From: an uncultured Lachnospiraceae bacterium
Lineage (GTDB): Bacteria; Bacillota; Clostridia; Lachnospirales; Lachnospiraceae
Length of the DNA stretch: 64,000 nt
Direction: 5' to 3'
Assembly: GCA_947566645.1 (NCBI GenBank)
Contig: CANOKL010000019.1
Coordinates: 1 to 64,000, forward strand
The translations under genes and the position numbers were made by a program. The notes beneath the pieces were generated by a model, which saw nothing but the letters and a program-made list of their open reading frames with translations, had not been told where the DNA came from and ran no database searches. Below, in pieces: positions 27,116-37,261 of this stretch; position 1 is the stretch's first letter, and each line of letters opens with the position of its first letter.

Positions 27116-28132
27116 ATGAAGTACATTTCATTTGCAGTACCATGTTACAATTCAGAAGAATATATGGCTCATGCAATTGAGAGTATCCTGCCAGGCGGTA
27201 CAGATGTGGAGATTATCATTGTAAATGACGGATCCATGGACAATACATCAGGGATTGCCCATGAGTATCAGGCGAAATATCCGGATATCGTCCGGGTTGT
27301 AGATAAAGAGAACGGCGGCCACGGGGATGCGGTTAATTCCGGGCTAAGCTATGCGAGAGGAAAATACTTTAAAGTAGTTGACAGTGATGACTGGGTGGAC
27401 GAGGAAGCTCTTCACAAAATACTTGGGATTTTGCGGGAGTTTGAGGAAGAGGACAGGGAGATTGATATGCTTGTGTCCAATTATGTATATGAAAAGGCGG
27501 GGACAGAGCATAAACGCTGCATTCATTACCGGAATGTCCTTCCCCAGGATGCGGTATTCCGCTGGGATGATATCGGACATTTTCGTCTGGACCAGTATAT
27601 TCTGATGCACTCGGTCATTTACCGGACGGACATGCTGAAGCTGTCGCAGATGAGGCTCCCGAAGCATACCTTTTATGTGGATAATATTTATGTATATTAT
27701 CCCCTTCCCCATGTGCGGAAAATATACTATCTGGATGTGGATTTCTACCGTTATTTTATAGGGAGAGGGGATCAGTCTGTTAACGAAAAAGTAATGATCT
27801 CTCGAATCGACCAGCAGATATTTGTCACAAAGTCCATGATTGATATGTATCAGATGGGAAAGATCAGCAGCAGGAAGCTGCGTAATTATATGATCAATTA
27901 CCTGGCAATTATGATGACCGTGTCTTCGATTCTTGCCATCCGTTCGAAAAAGGAAGAAAATCTGGAGAAAAAAAAGGAACTCTGGCAGTACCTGAAGAAA
28001 AAGGACTTCCGGACATTTGTCAAAATACGGTGGGGGATTCTTGGACAGACAATGAACATACCGGGAAAGCCAGGAAGGAAGATATCTTCTCTCGCCTATT
28101 CTGTAGCCCGCAGAATTATTGGGTTCAACTAA
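27116..28132 (+). CDS. Glycosyltransferase family 2
   Basis: A 338-residue GT-A fold glycosyltransferase: FAVPCYNSEEYMAHAIESIL, IIIVNDGSMDNTS (nucleotide-binding) and KVVDSDDWVDEEAL (metal-binding DxD). The C-terminal 100 residues are rich in Lys/Arg and amphipathic helices without clear transmembrane segments, suggesting a peripheral membrane enzyme. AGGAGG at the right distance fixes the start. Its acceptor is unknown; it stands alone rather than in a polysaccharide cluster. Confidence 0.9.
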   Translation: MKYISFAVPCYNSEEYMAHAIESILPGGTDVEIIIVNDGSMDNTSGIAHEYQAKYPDIVRVVDKENGGHGDAVNSGLSYARGKYFKVVDSDDWVDEEALHKILGILREFEEEDREIDMLVSNYVYEKAGTEHKRCIHYRNVLPQDAVFRWDDIGHFRLDQYILMHSVIYRTDMLKLSQMRLPKHTFYVDNIYVYYPLPHVRKIYYLDVDFYRYFIGRGDQSVNEKVMISRIDQQIFVTKSMIDMYQMGKISSRKLRNYMINYLAIMMTVSSILAIRSKKEENLEKKKELWQYLKKKDFRTFVKIRWGILGQTMNIPGKPGRKISSLAYSVARRIIGFN

Positions 28133-28195
28133 AACATGAATATTCATGTCAATAGCCGTGCATACTATTCCTAAAAATGAAAGGGAGTATGTAAA

Positions 28196-28792
28196 ATGGC
28201 TATTGATTTCATGAAAAGCAGGACAAGAGAAAACTTAATGAGGGCTTTTGCAGGGGAAAGCCAGGCGAGAAACAGGTACACCATTGCAGCAAAGACAGCG
28301 AAGGAGCAGGGCATGTACTCGGTAAGCCAGATTTTCCTGTTCACGGCAGATCAGGAGAGAGCCCATGCAGAGCGGTATTACCAGCTGCTCAAAAAGTCCT
28401 CTGGAAGTACAATCGCGGTTGACGGTACTTATCCGGTAGACCACTCTGACAATGTGACAAAGCTCTTAGAGGCCGCAAAGCACAATGAACTGGAGGAATT
28501 CTCCGATGTGTATCCGGCCTTTGGTGAAATTGCAAAAGAGGAGGGATTTTTTGAGGAATCAACAGCATTTTACCAGATCGCGAAGATTGAGGAGATCCAT
28601 GCAAAGCGTTTTGAGAAGCTTGCAGAGCTTCTCAAAAAGGGCGAATACTATGAGAGCGCAAAAGAGCAGGACTGGATGTGTCTGAACTGTGGGCATATCT
28701 ACAGGGGTAAGATGGTTCCTGACGTATGCCCGGTCTGCCGCTATGAGAAGGGATACTTCATCCCGGCGAACTTGGGGACGGGGTATTTTTAA
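28196..28792 (+). CDS. Rubrerythrin
   Basis: A 198-residue rubrerythrin that reduces hydrogen peroxide in anaerobes. The di-iron four-helix bundle carries FAGESQARNRYTIAAK, DQERAHAERYYQLL, PAFGEIAKEEGFFEEST and KIEEIHAKRF (E/ExxH ligands); the C-terminal rubredoxin-like domain carries CLNCGHIY and CPVCRYEKGYF. The last residues LGTGYF and the stop come from the palindromic repeat at 28772, an extension of the usual C-terminus. The next gene, an [FeFe]-hydrogenase-like protein, starts 38 bases on. Confidence 0.95.
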   Translation: MAIDFMKSRTRENLMRAFAGESQARNRYTIAAKTAKEQGMYSVSQIFLFTADQERAHAERYYQLLKKSSGSTIAVDGTYPVDHSDNVTKLLEAAKHNELEEFSDVYPAFGEIAKEEGFFEESTAFYQIAKIEEIHAKRFEKLAELLKKGEYYESAKEQDWMCLNCGHIYRGKMVPDVCPVCRYEKGYFIPANLGTGYF

Positions 28793-28809
28793 AAATACCC
28801 CGTCCCCAA
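28772..28809. repeat. Perfect 38-base GGGGACGGGG palindrome between rubrerythrin and hydrogenase-like genes
   Basis: TTGGGGACGGGGTATTTTT (28772-28790) followed at once by its exact complement (28791-28809). The same sequence as the nagA copy. It encodes the last six residues and the stop of the rubrerythrin gene and lies just before the ribosome binding site of the next gene, so it could also limit read-through. Confidence 0.92.
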
Positions 28810-28830
28810 CTAAAGGAGTAATGAAGGCAT

Positions 28831-30072
28831 ATGAAGACATTTGATGAATTATACCGGGAGCTTTTAAAAAAGAATATGGCAGAGGATGAGACGCTGCCGG
28901 AAGAATATAATCCGTATCATCTTGACTGTCTGCTCCGTCCCGGGAAGTATGCGGCAGTCGTGAAGGCAGAAGAGTGTGAACAGTGTGCTTATGACAGAGC
29001 ATGTCAAAACAGCTGTCTCTTTGACGCGATTGAGTGGACGGCTGATGGAAAGCTGGAGATCAACCCGGCTCTTTGCGTTGGCTGTGAAGCATGTATTGAA
29101 GCCTGTCAGAGTGGACGGCTGACTGCCAGAAAGGATGTGCTTCCTGCCATGAAGGCAGTGCGGGAGGCAAAGGGGCCGGTTTATATGATGGTGGCTCCGG
29201 CATTTCTGGGGCAGTTCAGCGAGGCGGTGACACCTGGGAAGCTGCGTACAGCATTTAAGGCTCTGGGATTTACCGGGATGGTGGAAGTTGCTTTGTTTGC
29301 CGATATTCTGACACTTAAGGAAGCGTTGGAGTTCGACAGGCATGTGCAGAGCCAGGAGGATTTTCAGCTGACCAGCTGCTGCTGTCCGGTCTGGATCGCC
29401 ATGATCCGTAAGATATACCATGAACTGATGCCGCATGTTCCGGGGGCTGTTTCACCCATGATCGCATGCGGCCGCATGATCAAAAGGATTTATCCGGATG
29501 CCCTTACAGTATTCGCAGGTCCCTGCCTTGCAAAGAAGCAGGAAGCGAGAGAACCGGATATTGCGGACGCGGTGGACTATGTGCTGACATTCCAGGAAAT
29601 CAAAGATATCTTTGAAGTGACAGATATTCACCCGGAAGAACTTAAGGATGACAGGAAGGAGCATGCCTCTAAGGCGGGCAGGCTCTATGCGAGAACCGGG
29701 GGAGTGAGTCAGGCCGTATCGGAGATGGTGGAGCAGCTGCGGCCTGACCGCAGTATCCATGTCCGTCCGGAGCGGGCGGACGGACCAAAGGCGTGTATGG
29801 AGATGATCAGGAGGATTAAAGAAGGAAAGACAGACGCTAATTTCTTTGAGGGAATGGGATGTGCCGGTGGGTGTGTCGGCGGACCGAAAGCGGTTCTCGG
29901 CGCAGATGAAGGAAGGGCGTATGTGGATGCCTATGGTGACAGCGCAAGGTTTCGTACGCCGCTTGAGAATCCTTATGTACGAAAGATACTGGAAGCGCTG
30001 GGGCTTAGCACGGTTGAGGGACTGCTGGAGGATGACGGCCTGATTACGCGGGATTTCTCCGATTCTGAATGA
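28831..30072 (+). CDS. [FeFe]-hydrogenase-like iron-sulfur protein
   Basis: A 413-residue protein with two N-terminal [4Fe-4S] motifs (CEQCAYDRACQNSC and CVGCEACIEACQSG) and an iron-hydrogenase catalytic-domain fold. All four H-cluster cysteines are in place: TSCCCPVW (Cys183), GPCLAKKQEA (Cys232), GMGCAGGCVGGP (Cys344, Cys348). The motifs differ from classic HydA (TSCCPxW, MPCxxKxxE, EVMACPGGC), with GPC instead of MPC and no Glu before the third motif. This is what I recall for the poorly characterised group C/D-type enzymes thought to sense or process H2 rather than make it in bulk. Two big hybrid histidine kinases follow on the same strand. Confidence 0.82.
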   Translation: MKTFDELYRELLKKNMAEDETLPEEYNPYHLDCLLRPGKYAAVVKAEECEQCAYDRACQNSCLFDAIEWTADGKLEINPALCVGCEACIEACQSGRLTARKDVLPAMKAVREAKGPVYMMVAPAFLGQFSEAVTPGKLRTAFKALGFTGMVEVALFADILTLKEALEFDRHVQSQEDFQLTSCCCPVWIAMIRKIYHELMPHVPGAVSPMIACGRMIKRIYPDALTVFAGPCLAKKQEAREPDIADAVDYVLTFQEIKDIFEVTDIHPEELKDDRKEHASKAGRLYARTGGVSQAVSEMVEQLRPDRSIHVRPERADGPKACMEMIRRIKEGKTDANFFEGMGCAGGCVGGPKAVLGADEGRAYVDAYGDSARFRTPLENPYVRKILEALGLSTVEGLLEDDGLITRDFSDSE

Positions 30073-30229
30073 CGGCCCCGTGAACAGTAACGACTTTCTT
30101 ACAACTAAAAATGAAAAACAGGATTGCATTGCAGTTATCGGGGATTGTGTGATATAATGTAGATATTATACATGCAACCACTGCAGCATCGAACGGACTG
30201 TAGATTAGAATATAAGTGAAGGTGAAGTC

Positions 30230-33200
30230 GTGAATATCAAAGAATATGAAAAGATTTTGGAGACAGTACCAACTACCGGTGTTTTTATTATCAGGGAAGA
30301 TAATCATGAGCTTTTATATTACAATGAACGGGTGAGGGAAGTCGCGCCCCATGTTCACAAGGGTATGCCGTGCCACGAACTGGGTGACCACTCCTGTGCA
30401 AACTGCCCGCTGCTTAAGATTGGAGATAAGGAAAAGTATAAAACCTTAAGCTATAACAATCCTTTTGGCGATATGGTGGACATTGTGGCGGTCAGGACGA
30501 TGTGGGAGGATGAGATTCCGGCTTTTATTATTACAGTAGCACCCCATGTGCAGTCGATTAACTATGCTTATCATAGAATTTTGAGAGTCAACCTTACGCA
30601 GGATTGTTATGAAGTGGTTAAGGTACGGGCTGAAGACCGGGCAGTCGGGTACGGAAAAGACACCTTTTCCAGCTGGCTTGGACAGTTTATTTATGACGGA
30701 GGCATACATCCGGATGATATGAATCATTTTATATCATTTACACACCTGGACCATATGAAGAGCGCTCTTGATGCAGGTCAGGAGATCCTGACCTGCTGTT
30801 ACCGCAGGAGGGTGGGCGAGGATTACCGCTGGAACCTTCTGGAGGTGGTTCCGGATACCGAGTCCTCTGATGGCGATCAGTACATATTTCTATATGTAAA
30901 AGATGTTCATAATATCCTGCAGGAGAGTCTGGAGCTGGATGACGCCAGCGTCCGGGTCCAGGAGGTGATCCGTACACTTGGAGAACAGAATTTTGGCATC
31001 TATGGGATTGATCTTGATACAGGAGAGACGAACCTTGTACGCGAGAACGGCCATACGCATACCGGCTGGAAATCATGGACAGTTCAGTGGGATGAGATTA
31101 TGGATTCCCGTCTGGTCAGGCAGATACATCCTTCAGACAGGGAGAAGTTTAGGGAGAAGTTTTCAATAGAGGGACTGCGAAGCTTCCGAGATCCGTCTGT
31201 ACAGAAGCTGGATATGCTGTGCCAGTGGCGCGGAGAGGAAGACCATGAATACCGGTATATGGCAGTTATTGCTTATTTCGGCCAGAATCAGGGGGCGAAG
31301 AATTATACAATTATTGCCCTGCAGAATGTGGATAAGCGTGTGCGCCAGGAGAATACACTTACTCTTCGGGATATGCAGCTTGCTGCGATTCTGAAGTCAA
31401 GATATAGTGTTATGAATACCGTATATCTGGAGAATGGCCAGTGTGAGAGACTATGGATTAATGAAGACAGTATGATGAAAAAGGTCCTTACCGGGAATTA
31501 CCACCAGTATTTCCAGAAGGCACTGGAGTCTGTTGTAAATCCGAAGGATGCAGAAGCCTTCCGGAAGGTTATGAGTCCGGAGCATCTGTACCAGAAGGCG
31601 GCGTCTACGGGAGATTACTCTGAAGAGGTGTGTCAGTACCGTATTGCAGGGGCAGTCGTCCAGTGGGTGGAGCAGCATGTCATTTATTCCCGCCAGGGGA
31701 AGCGGATGTCCGTAAATATTCTGGGCAGGGATATTACGAGAGAGAAGATGGAAGAGGAGCTCAGGCTTAAGGGAGAGCAGGAGCAGGCAGATATTATCAG
31801 TACACTGAGCGGCATGTTCTTTGCCACCTATTATGCGGATCTGGTACAGGACACGTTCCGCAGTGTGACACAGCTTAAGGAAGTAGAGAAGGCGCTGAAC
31901 GGGCAGATCGATTATGCTACCGGACTGAAAACCTATGCGGAAGAGTTTGTCCACCCTGATGACCGGGAAGAATATCTCAGAGTGCTGAGTGCCAGGAATC
32001 TGCGCAGCACTTTGAGTGAGGAGCGTCCTTATGTGACTTATGCATACAGGAAGCTTCCGGACAAGAAAGATCCAAGGCCTGAGGATTATGGATGGATCCG
32101 CAGTACTGCGGTGATGGCCCAGACGGATGAAGACGGAAAAGCAAGATCAATTGTTTATGCGGCCCAGGATGTGACGGAGAGTAAGCGCAAGGAGATGAGG
32201 GAGCAGCAGGCGCTTGAGGCGGCATGTGAGGCTGCAGATCATGCGAATGCATCAAAACAGGAATTCATTTCCTGCATGAGTCATAATGTACGCACGCCGA
32301 TGAATGGGATTATGGGTATGATCAAGATTGCATCCGATCATGCGGAGGATCCGGAGAGAGTGAAGGACTGTCTGGAGAAGGCTTCCCTGTCAAGCAGGCA
32401 GCTTCTGTCTGTCATGAATGAGATTCTGGATCTCAGCCAGATTCAGACCGGAAACTTTTCGCTGAAGGCAGAGGAGCTGAATCTGACGGAACTTATTCGG
32501 GATGTGGCGGCACAGCTTCTTCCGGAGATACAGAAGAAAGAGCTTGATCTTAAGGTATATCCGGCACAGGTGGAGCATGAGGATATTCTGGGAGACCGGA
32601 GGCGGCTTCAGCAGATATTTTTTAATATTCTCGGAAACTCTGTGAAATTTACTCCCCCGGGAGGCACTGTGGAAATATCAGTGATTGAACATAATTCAGG
32701 AGATCATTGCTGCAGCTCCTATGATTTTATATTCAGAGATAATGGCATCGGTATGGAGGAGGAATTTATACGGCATATATTTGAACCGTTCAGCCGTGCA
32801 GAGAATCCAGAGGTGAACCATATAGACGGGATTGGACTTGGAATGACCATCGCCCAGAATATTACCCGCATGATGGGCGGTACAATCAGTGTGAAAAGTA
32901 AACCTGGAATGGGATCCCAGTTTGTAGTAACATTAATACTCAGACTTAAGAACCAGACAGAGCAGTCAGACAAAGCGTCTTCAGGGGAAGGTGATGAGAG
33001 TTCCGGCAAGTCCTTCAGGGGATGCAAGATACTTCTGGTAGAGGATAATGAACTGAACCAGGAGATTGCCATGGATCTGATCGGAGAGATCGGTGCAATG
33101 GTGGAATGTGCTGATGACGGGCGGAAAGCGCTGAGGAGATTTGCAGAGATGCCGGAAGGGTACTATGATATGATTCTGATGGATATCCAGATGCCTGTTA

Positions 33201-33400
33201 TGAATGGATTCGAGGCGACACGCGCGATCCGGAAGCTTCCGCGCAGTGATGCTGCAACAATTCCTATTATTGCATTGTCTGCGAATGTATCTGCTGAGGA
33301 TATGGCATCCGCAAGAGAGTCGGGAATGAACGAGCATCTTGCCAAGCCTCTTGACATTCCGCAATTAATGGAACGAATGGGATACTGGCTTAAAAGCTAA
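30230..33400 (+). CDS. PAS-domain hybrid histidine kinase with one receiver
   Basis: A 1056-residue soluble (no clear transmembrane helix) kinase. Several PAS-like modules fill residues 1-660, including an N-terminal one with a Cys-containing CHELGDHSCANCPLL segment that could bind metal. Then come HisKA (EFISCMSHNVRTPMNGIMGM, phospho-His about 685, with Asn where Asp is usual), HATPase (FFNILGNSVKFTPPGG, DNGIGMEEEF, GIGLGMTIAQNI) and a C-terminal receiver (LVEDNELN, phospho-Asp about 985 in LMDIQMPVMNG). There is no DNA-binding domain, so it must pass phosphate to another protein or act on a target by contact. The likely start is GTG at 30230 after AAGGTGAAG. Confidence 0.88.
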   Translation: MNIKEYEKILETVPTTGVFIIREDNHELLYYNERVREVAPHVHKGMPCHELGDHSCANCPLLKIGDKEKYKTLSYNNPFGDMVDIVAVRTMWEDEIPAFIITVAPHVQSINYAYHRILRVNLTQDCYEVVKVRAEDRAVGYGKDTFSSWLGQFIYDGGIHPDDMNHFISFTHLDHMKSALDAGQEILTCCYRRRVGEDYRWNLLEVVPDTESSDGDQYIFLYVKDVHNILQESLELDDASVRVQEVIRTLGEQNFGIYGIDLDTGETNLVRENGHTHTGWKSWTVQWDEIMDSRLVRQIHPSDREKFREKFSIEGLRSFRDPSVQKLDMLCQWRGEEDHEYRYMAVIAYFGQNQGAKNYTIIALQNVDKRVRQENTLTLRDMQLAAILKSRYSVMNTVYLENGQCERLWINEDSMMKKVLTGNYHQYFQKALESVVNPKDAEAFRKVMSPEHLYQKAASTGDYSEEVCQYRIAGAVVQWVEQHVIYSRQGKRMSVNILGRDITREKMEEELRLKGEQEQADIISTLSGMFFATYYADLVQDTFRSVTQLKEVEKALNGQIDYATGLKTYAEEFVHPDDREEYLRVLSARNLRSTLSEERPYVTYAYRKLPDKKDPRPEDYGWIRSTAVMAQTDEDGKARSIVYAAQDVTESKRKEMREQQALEAACEAADHANASKQEFISCMSHNVRTPMNGIMGMIKIASDHAEDPERVKDCLEKASLSSRQLLSVMNEILDLSQIQTGNFSLKAEELNLTELIRDVAAQLLPEIQKKELDLKVYPAQVEHEDILGDRRRLQQIFFNILGNSVKFTPPGGTVEISVIEHNSGDHCCSSYDFIFRDNGIGMEEEFIRHIFEPFSRAENPEVNHIDGIGLGMTIAQNITRMMGGTISVKSKPGMGSQFVVTLILRLKNQTEQSDKASSGEGDESSGKSFRGCKILLVEDNELNQEIAMDLIGEIGAMVECADDGRKALRRFAEMPEGYYDMILMDIQMPVMNGFEATRAIRKLPRSDAATIPIIALSANVSAEDMASARESGMNEHLAKPLDIPQLMERMGYWLKS

Positions 33401-33434
33401 TATGGAAATAATGAAAATATAGGAGGAAGGAAAA

Positions 33435-36400
33435 ATGTATCATTGCCATGTTCATTTCCACTTAACAGGCAGGCCATGCAGGGCATTTGAGATTATAAAA
33501 GAGATATCCCCGTTCGAGCATTTTGTACATGAATTCTCAGAATCTGAGAGACCAGGGAATAGTTTGATGACAGGAGTGGATGTGATTCTGGCCAATGTAT
33601 GTGGAACGGATGGGGAGGAAGTGCTTAAGGAGCTTGTCTCAGTCAGGCCGGATGCAGCAGAGCTTATTGTACTTGCCGGAAGAGAGCAGATGATCTCTTT
33701 AAACGGGTATTTCCCAGAGATAAAGGATATCTGGATGATGCCTGCGTCAGATGAAGAGATCACTTTCCGGTTTACACGATGGCAGGAGATGTTCCGGATG
33801 GGCAAGGATTTGTGGGAAACCAGGCATTATCTGGAGGCAACCATTAATCATGTACCGAATCTCATCTGGTATAAGGATAAAAATGGAATACATGAAAAGG
33901 TAAATGACAGTTTCTGCAGGGCTGTAAATAAGACCAAGAAGCAGGTAGAAGGGCGGGGGCATGCATACATATGGGATGTAGAGGAAGATGATCCTGCATG
34001 TATAGAGTCAGAGCGCGAGGTTATGACGAAGAAGGAGACCTGCATATCCGAAGAGACAGTAAAGACCGGGGATGGCACGAAGCTTCTTACAACATATAAG
34101 TCTCCGCTGTATGATCTTGACGGAAGCGTGATGGGAACCGTAGGAGTGGCGATCGACGTAACCCAGGAGCGTGCTTATGAGAAAAAGATTATGCAGAAGA
34201 ATAAGACGCTGGAGACCATTTTCGCTACACTGGATTGCGGGGTGATGTGTCATACGGTTGATGGCGCGCATATTCTGAGTGTCAACAGGGCGGCGCTTGA
34301 AATTCTGGGATATGACTCCCAGGAGGAGATGGAAGCAGACGGGTTTCATATGGTTGCGGCATCGGTTGTGGAAGAAGATAAGAAGGTGCTCTGGAAAGCC
34401 ATCAAGGAGTTAAAGACAGAGGGTGAGACAGTCAGTGTGGAATACCGTGCACGGCATAAGAACGGAGAACTTCGCCATGTCATGGGAAATATCAAGCTTC
34501 TGGTAGAGAATGGAGAGCCGTTTTACCAGCGCTTTCTTCTGGATGTTACAGAGAGAAGGCTTAAGGAAAAGGAGAATGAGAAACGGCAGCAGGAGATGAT
34601 TCATGCACTGAGTATGGACTACAATCTTGTCTGCTACTTTGATCTTGATGCAGACTGGGGAACTCTGATCCGTGTAAATGAGAGCCAGAAAGAGCTGTTC
34701 GGCTCCATCTTTTATGATCAGATGGAATATGAAAAAAGTCTGGAGCTTTACATAGAAAAATTTGTTTATGGAGAAGATAAAGAGATGTTCCGCAAGGCAA
34801 CCTCAAAAGACATGCTGAAAACGGTGCTTGCAGAGCATAGCCTGCATTATGTGAATCACAGGATCTATAAGGGCGGCGAGATGAAGTATTTCCAGATGAA
34901 GATCGTACGTTCAGGTACATGGGGGAAGAGCCAGGGAATTGTACTTGGAATCCGCAGCGTTGACGAGGAGATACGACATGAGATGGAGCAGAAGAGCCTT
35001 CTGGAGGATGCGCTTCTGCAGGCAAACAGGGCGAGCAAAGCGAAGAGTGTATTCCTTTCCAACATGTCTCATGATATCCGTACGCCGATGAACGCTATAG
35101 TCGGATTTACGGCTCTGGCAATCACGAATATTGAAAGCCGCGAGAAGGTGGAAGAGTACCTGAAAAAAATCATGACATCAGGCAATCATCTTCTGAGCCT
35201 GATTAATGATGTCCTGGACATGAGCCGTATTGAGAGCGGTAAGATGCATCTGGAGGAGAATCCATGTCATCTTCCGGATATTATGCATGGACTGCGCAAT
35301 ATCGTACAGGCAGAGGTTCATGCGAAACAGCTGGAATTATACATAGATACAGTGGATGTGATAGATGAGGATATTTTCTGTGATAAACTCCGCCTGAATC
35401 AGGTGCTTCTGAATCTCCTTAGTAATTCTGTGAAGTATACAGGAGCAGGAGGCATGATCAGTGTGCGCATTACAGAGAAGGCGGGTGCACCTTCGGGGTA
35501 TGCGAATTATGAATTCTGTATCAGAGATACTGGTATAGGAATGAGCGAGGAATTTGTAGAGCATATATTCGAACCATTTGAGCGGGAAAATAATACAACG
35601 ATCAGTGGAATACAGGGTACAGGGCTTGGAATGGCAATTACGAAAAATATTGTGGATATGATGAACGGTTCTATATCTGTAAAAAGCGAGCAGGGTGTGG
35701 GAACGGAGTTTTCGGTTTCCTTTACATTCCGTCTTGGCGGAGAAGAGAGGGAGGTTCTTGATATTCCGCAGTTCAAGGATTGCCGTGCACTTGTTGTGGA
35801 TGATGACTTTAATACCTGTGACAGCGTTTCTTATATGCTGGGACAGATTGGAATGCGTGCAGAATGGACCATGTCAGGGAAAGAGGCTGTGCTGCGGATC
35901 CGTCAGGCTGTTATGCGGGGCGACAGTTACAGCGTCTGTGTGATTGACTGGATGCTGCCGGATATTAATGGTGTGGAGGTTGCAAGAAGGATCCGCAAGG
36001 AGATGGGAGAGGATGTTCCGATTATCATCCTGACTGCATACGACTGGTCGGATATTGAAGAGGAGGCAAATGAAGCCGGTGTGACGGCATTCTGCAGCAA
36101 ACCACTGTTCCTGTCAGAGCTCAGAAGCTGCCTTTATTCGATTGTTCATGCAGATGAGGAGAAGAAGGAAGCAGAGGGAATCGCGTTAAATAACATCACA
36201 GGACGGATCCTTCTTGCAGAAGATAATATACTGAACCAGGAGATTGCCGTGGAGATTCTCACCAGTGCAGGATTCGAGGTAGAGGTTGCAGAGAATGGCC
36301 AGATTGCCGTCGATAAGCTTGAAGGTTCAAAACCCGGCTACTATCAGCTTGTGCTTATGGATATTCAGATGCCTGTAATGAATGGATATGAAGCAGTAAA

Positions 36401-36575
36401 AAGGATCCGCAGGCTTGCAGACAAGGAACTGTCTTCTGTACCTGTTTTTGCAATGACGGCAAATGCCTTTGAGGAGGATAAACGTGAAGCCCTGAAATGT
36501 GGAATGAATGGCCACATAGCAAAGCCGATCAATATCAGGGAACTCCTTGATACACTGGGAAGGGCGCTGACTTAG
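33435..36575 (+). CDS. PAS-domain hybrid histidine kinase with two receivers
   Basis: A 1046-residue kinase, 34 bases after the previous one. Residues 1-115 look like a degenerate receiver (VDVILANVCGTDG in the Asp position). Then two or three PAS modules (including HVPNLIWYKDKNG), HisKA (FLSNMSHDIRTPMNAIVGF, His about 546), HATPase (LLNLLSNSVKYTGAGG, DTGIGMSEEF, GTGLGMAITKNI), and two receivers with intact phospho-Asp sites (VIDWMLPDING and LMDIQMPVMNG). No output domain. Both kinases resemble the multi-PAS hybrids common in Lachnospiraceae; they may form a relay with each other. Confidence 0.88.
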   Translation: MYHCHVHFHLTGRPCRAFEIIKEISPFEHFVHEFSESERPGNSLMTGVDVILANVCGTDGEEVLKELVSVRPDAAELIVLAGREQMISLNGYFPEIKDIWMMPASDEEITFRFTRWQEMFRMGKDLWETRHYLEATINHVPNLIWYKDKNGIHEKVNDSFCRAVNKTKKQVEGRGHAYIWDVEEDDPACIESEREVMTKKETCISEETVKTGDGTKLLTTYKSPLYDLDGSVMGTVGVAIDVTQERAYEKKIMQKNKTLETIFATLDCGVMCHTVDGAHILSVNRAALEILGYDSQEEMEADGFHMVAASVVEEDKKVLWKAIKELKTEGETVSVEYRARHKNGELRHVMGNIKLLVENGEPFYQRFLLDVTERRLKEKENEKRQQEMIHALSMDYNLVCYFDLDADWGTLIRVNESQKELFGSIFYDQMEYEKSLELYIEKFVYGEDKEMFRKATSKDMLKTVLAEHSLHYVNHRIYKGGEMKYFQMKIVRSGTWGKSQGIVLGIRSVDEEIRHEMEQKSLLEDALLQANRASKAKSVFLSNMSHDIRTPMNAIVGFTALAITNIESREKVEEYLKKIMTSGNHLLSLINDVLDMSRIESGKMHLEENPCHLPDIMHGLRNIVQAEVHAKQLELYIDTVDVIDEDIFCDKLRLNQVLLNLLSNSVKYTGAGGMISVRITEKAGAPSGYANYEFCIRDTGIGMSEEFVEHIFEPFERENNTTISGIQGTGLGMAITKNIVDMMNGSISVKSEQGVGTEFSVSFTFRLGGEEREVLDIPQFKDCRALVVDDDFNTCDSVSYMLGQIGMRAEWTMSGKEAVLRIRQAVMRGDSYSVCVIDWMLPDINGVEVARRIRKEMGEDVPIIILTAYDWSDIEEEANEAGVTAFCSKPLFLSELRSCLYSIVHADEEKKEAEGIALNNITGRILLAEDNILNQEIAVEILTSAGFEVEVAENGQIAVDKLEGSKPGYYQLVLMDIQMPVMNGYEAVKRIRRLADKELSSVPVFAMTANAFEEDKREALKCGMNGHIAKPINIRELLDTLGRALT

Positions 36576-36630
36576 ATGTAAGATGACTGAGTATAACGCC
36601 TTTTCAGATTCGAGAGCGCAGGAGATAAAG

Positions 36631-37107
36631 ATGACAAGACTTAGTACACTTTGCTATATTGAAAAAGACAGGAAGTATCTGATGCTTCACCGTACTGTGA
36701 AGGAAAATGATATAAATAAGGACAAATGGATCGGAGTAGGCGGGCATTTTGAGGCTGATGAAAGCCCTGAGGAATGTCTGATCCGTGAAGTAAAGGAGGA
36801 AACCGGGTATACACTTACTTCGTACCGCTACAGGGGAATTGTGACATTCGTGTCGGGAAATGGGATTACAGAGTACATGTCCCTTTTTACGGCTGACGGA
36901 TTTGAGGGTGAGGAGACGGACTGTGATGAGGGCGAGCTTGAGTGGGTTGATATTGACCGGATTCATGAGCTGAATATCTGGGAGGGAGATAAGATCTTTT
37001 TCCGTCTTCTGGAGGAAGAGTTTGATTTCTTTTCCCTGAAGCTGGTTTATGACGGCCAGGATCACCTGGTATCCGCTTCTTTAAACGGAAAACCATTTTT
37101 ATGGTAA
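36631..37107 (+). CDS. Nudix hydrolase (8-oxo-dGTP diphosphatase-like)
   Basis: A 158-residue Nudix protein. The complete Nudix box is visible as GHFEADESPEECLIREVKEE followed by TGY, with the expected G-x5-E-x7-REVxEExGY spacing. AGGAG at 36620 supports the ATG at 36631 rather than an earlier one at 36583. MutT-like enzymes of this length remove oxidised nucleotides, but the family hydrolyses many NDP-X compounds and the exact substrate is unknown. Confidence 0.88.
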   Translation: MTRLSTLCYIEKDRKYLMLHRTVKENDINKDKWIGVGGHFEADESPEECLIREVKEETGYTLTSYRYRGIVTFVSGNGITEYMSLFTADGFEGEETDCDEGELEWVDIDRIHELNIWEGDKIFFRLLEEEFDFFSLKLVYDGQDHLVSASLNGKPFLW

Positions 37108-37114
37108 GTTTTAA

Positions 37115-37178
37115 GGAAACCACCACTTTACCGGCCCGGATGCCGTGCAGCGGAGTATACGGCCCCGTGAATAGTAAC
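37115..37178. repeat. 64-base dispersed repeat (inverted copy of 49235-49298)
   Basis: Read on the minus strand it begins GTTACTATTCACGGGGCCGT, continues through CCGCTGCACGGCATCCG and ends TAAAGTGGTGGTTTCC. The copy at 49235-49298 matches at all but about nine positions. Located between the Nudix gene and trxA. Confidence 0.8.
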
Positions 37179-37261
37179 AATAATTTTGTATACAATAACA
37201 GACAGAGAGTAACTGTGAAGAAACAGTACAGTTATAATATACAGAAGAAAGGAAGAAAGAT

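Noticed and set aside
37212..37233. Inverted repeat ACTGT-GAAGAA-ACAGT before trxA as an operator
   Set aside because: Short and without other copies in view; noted only within the trxA entry.
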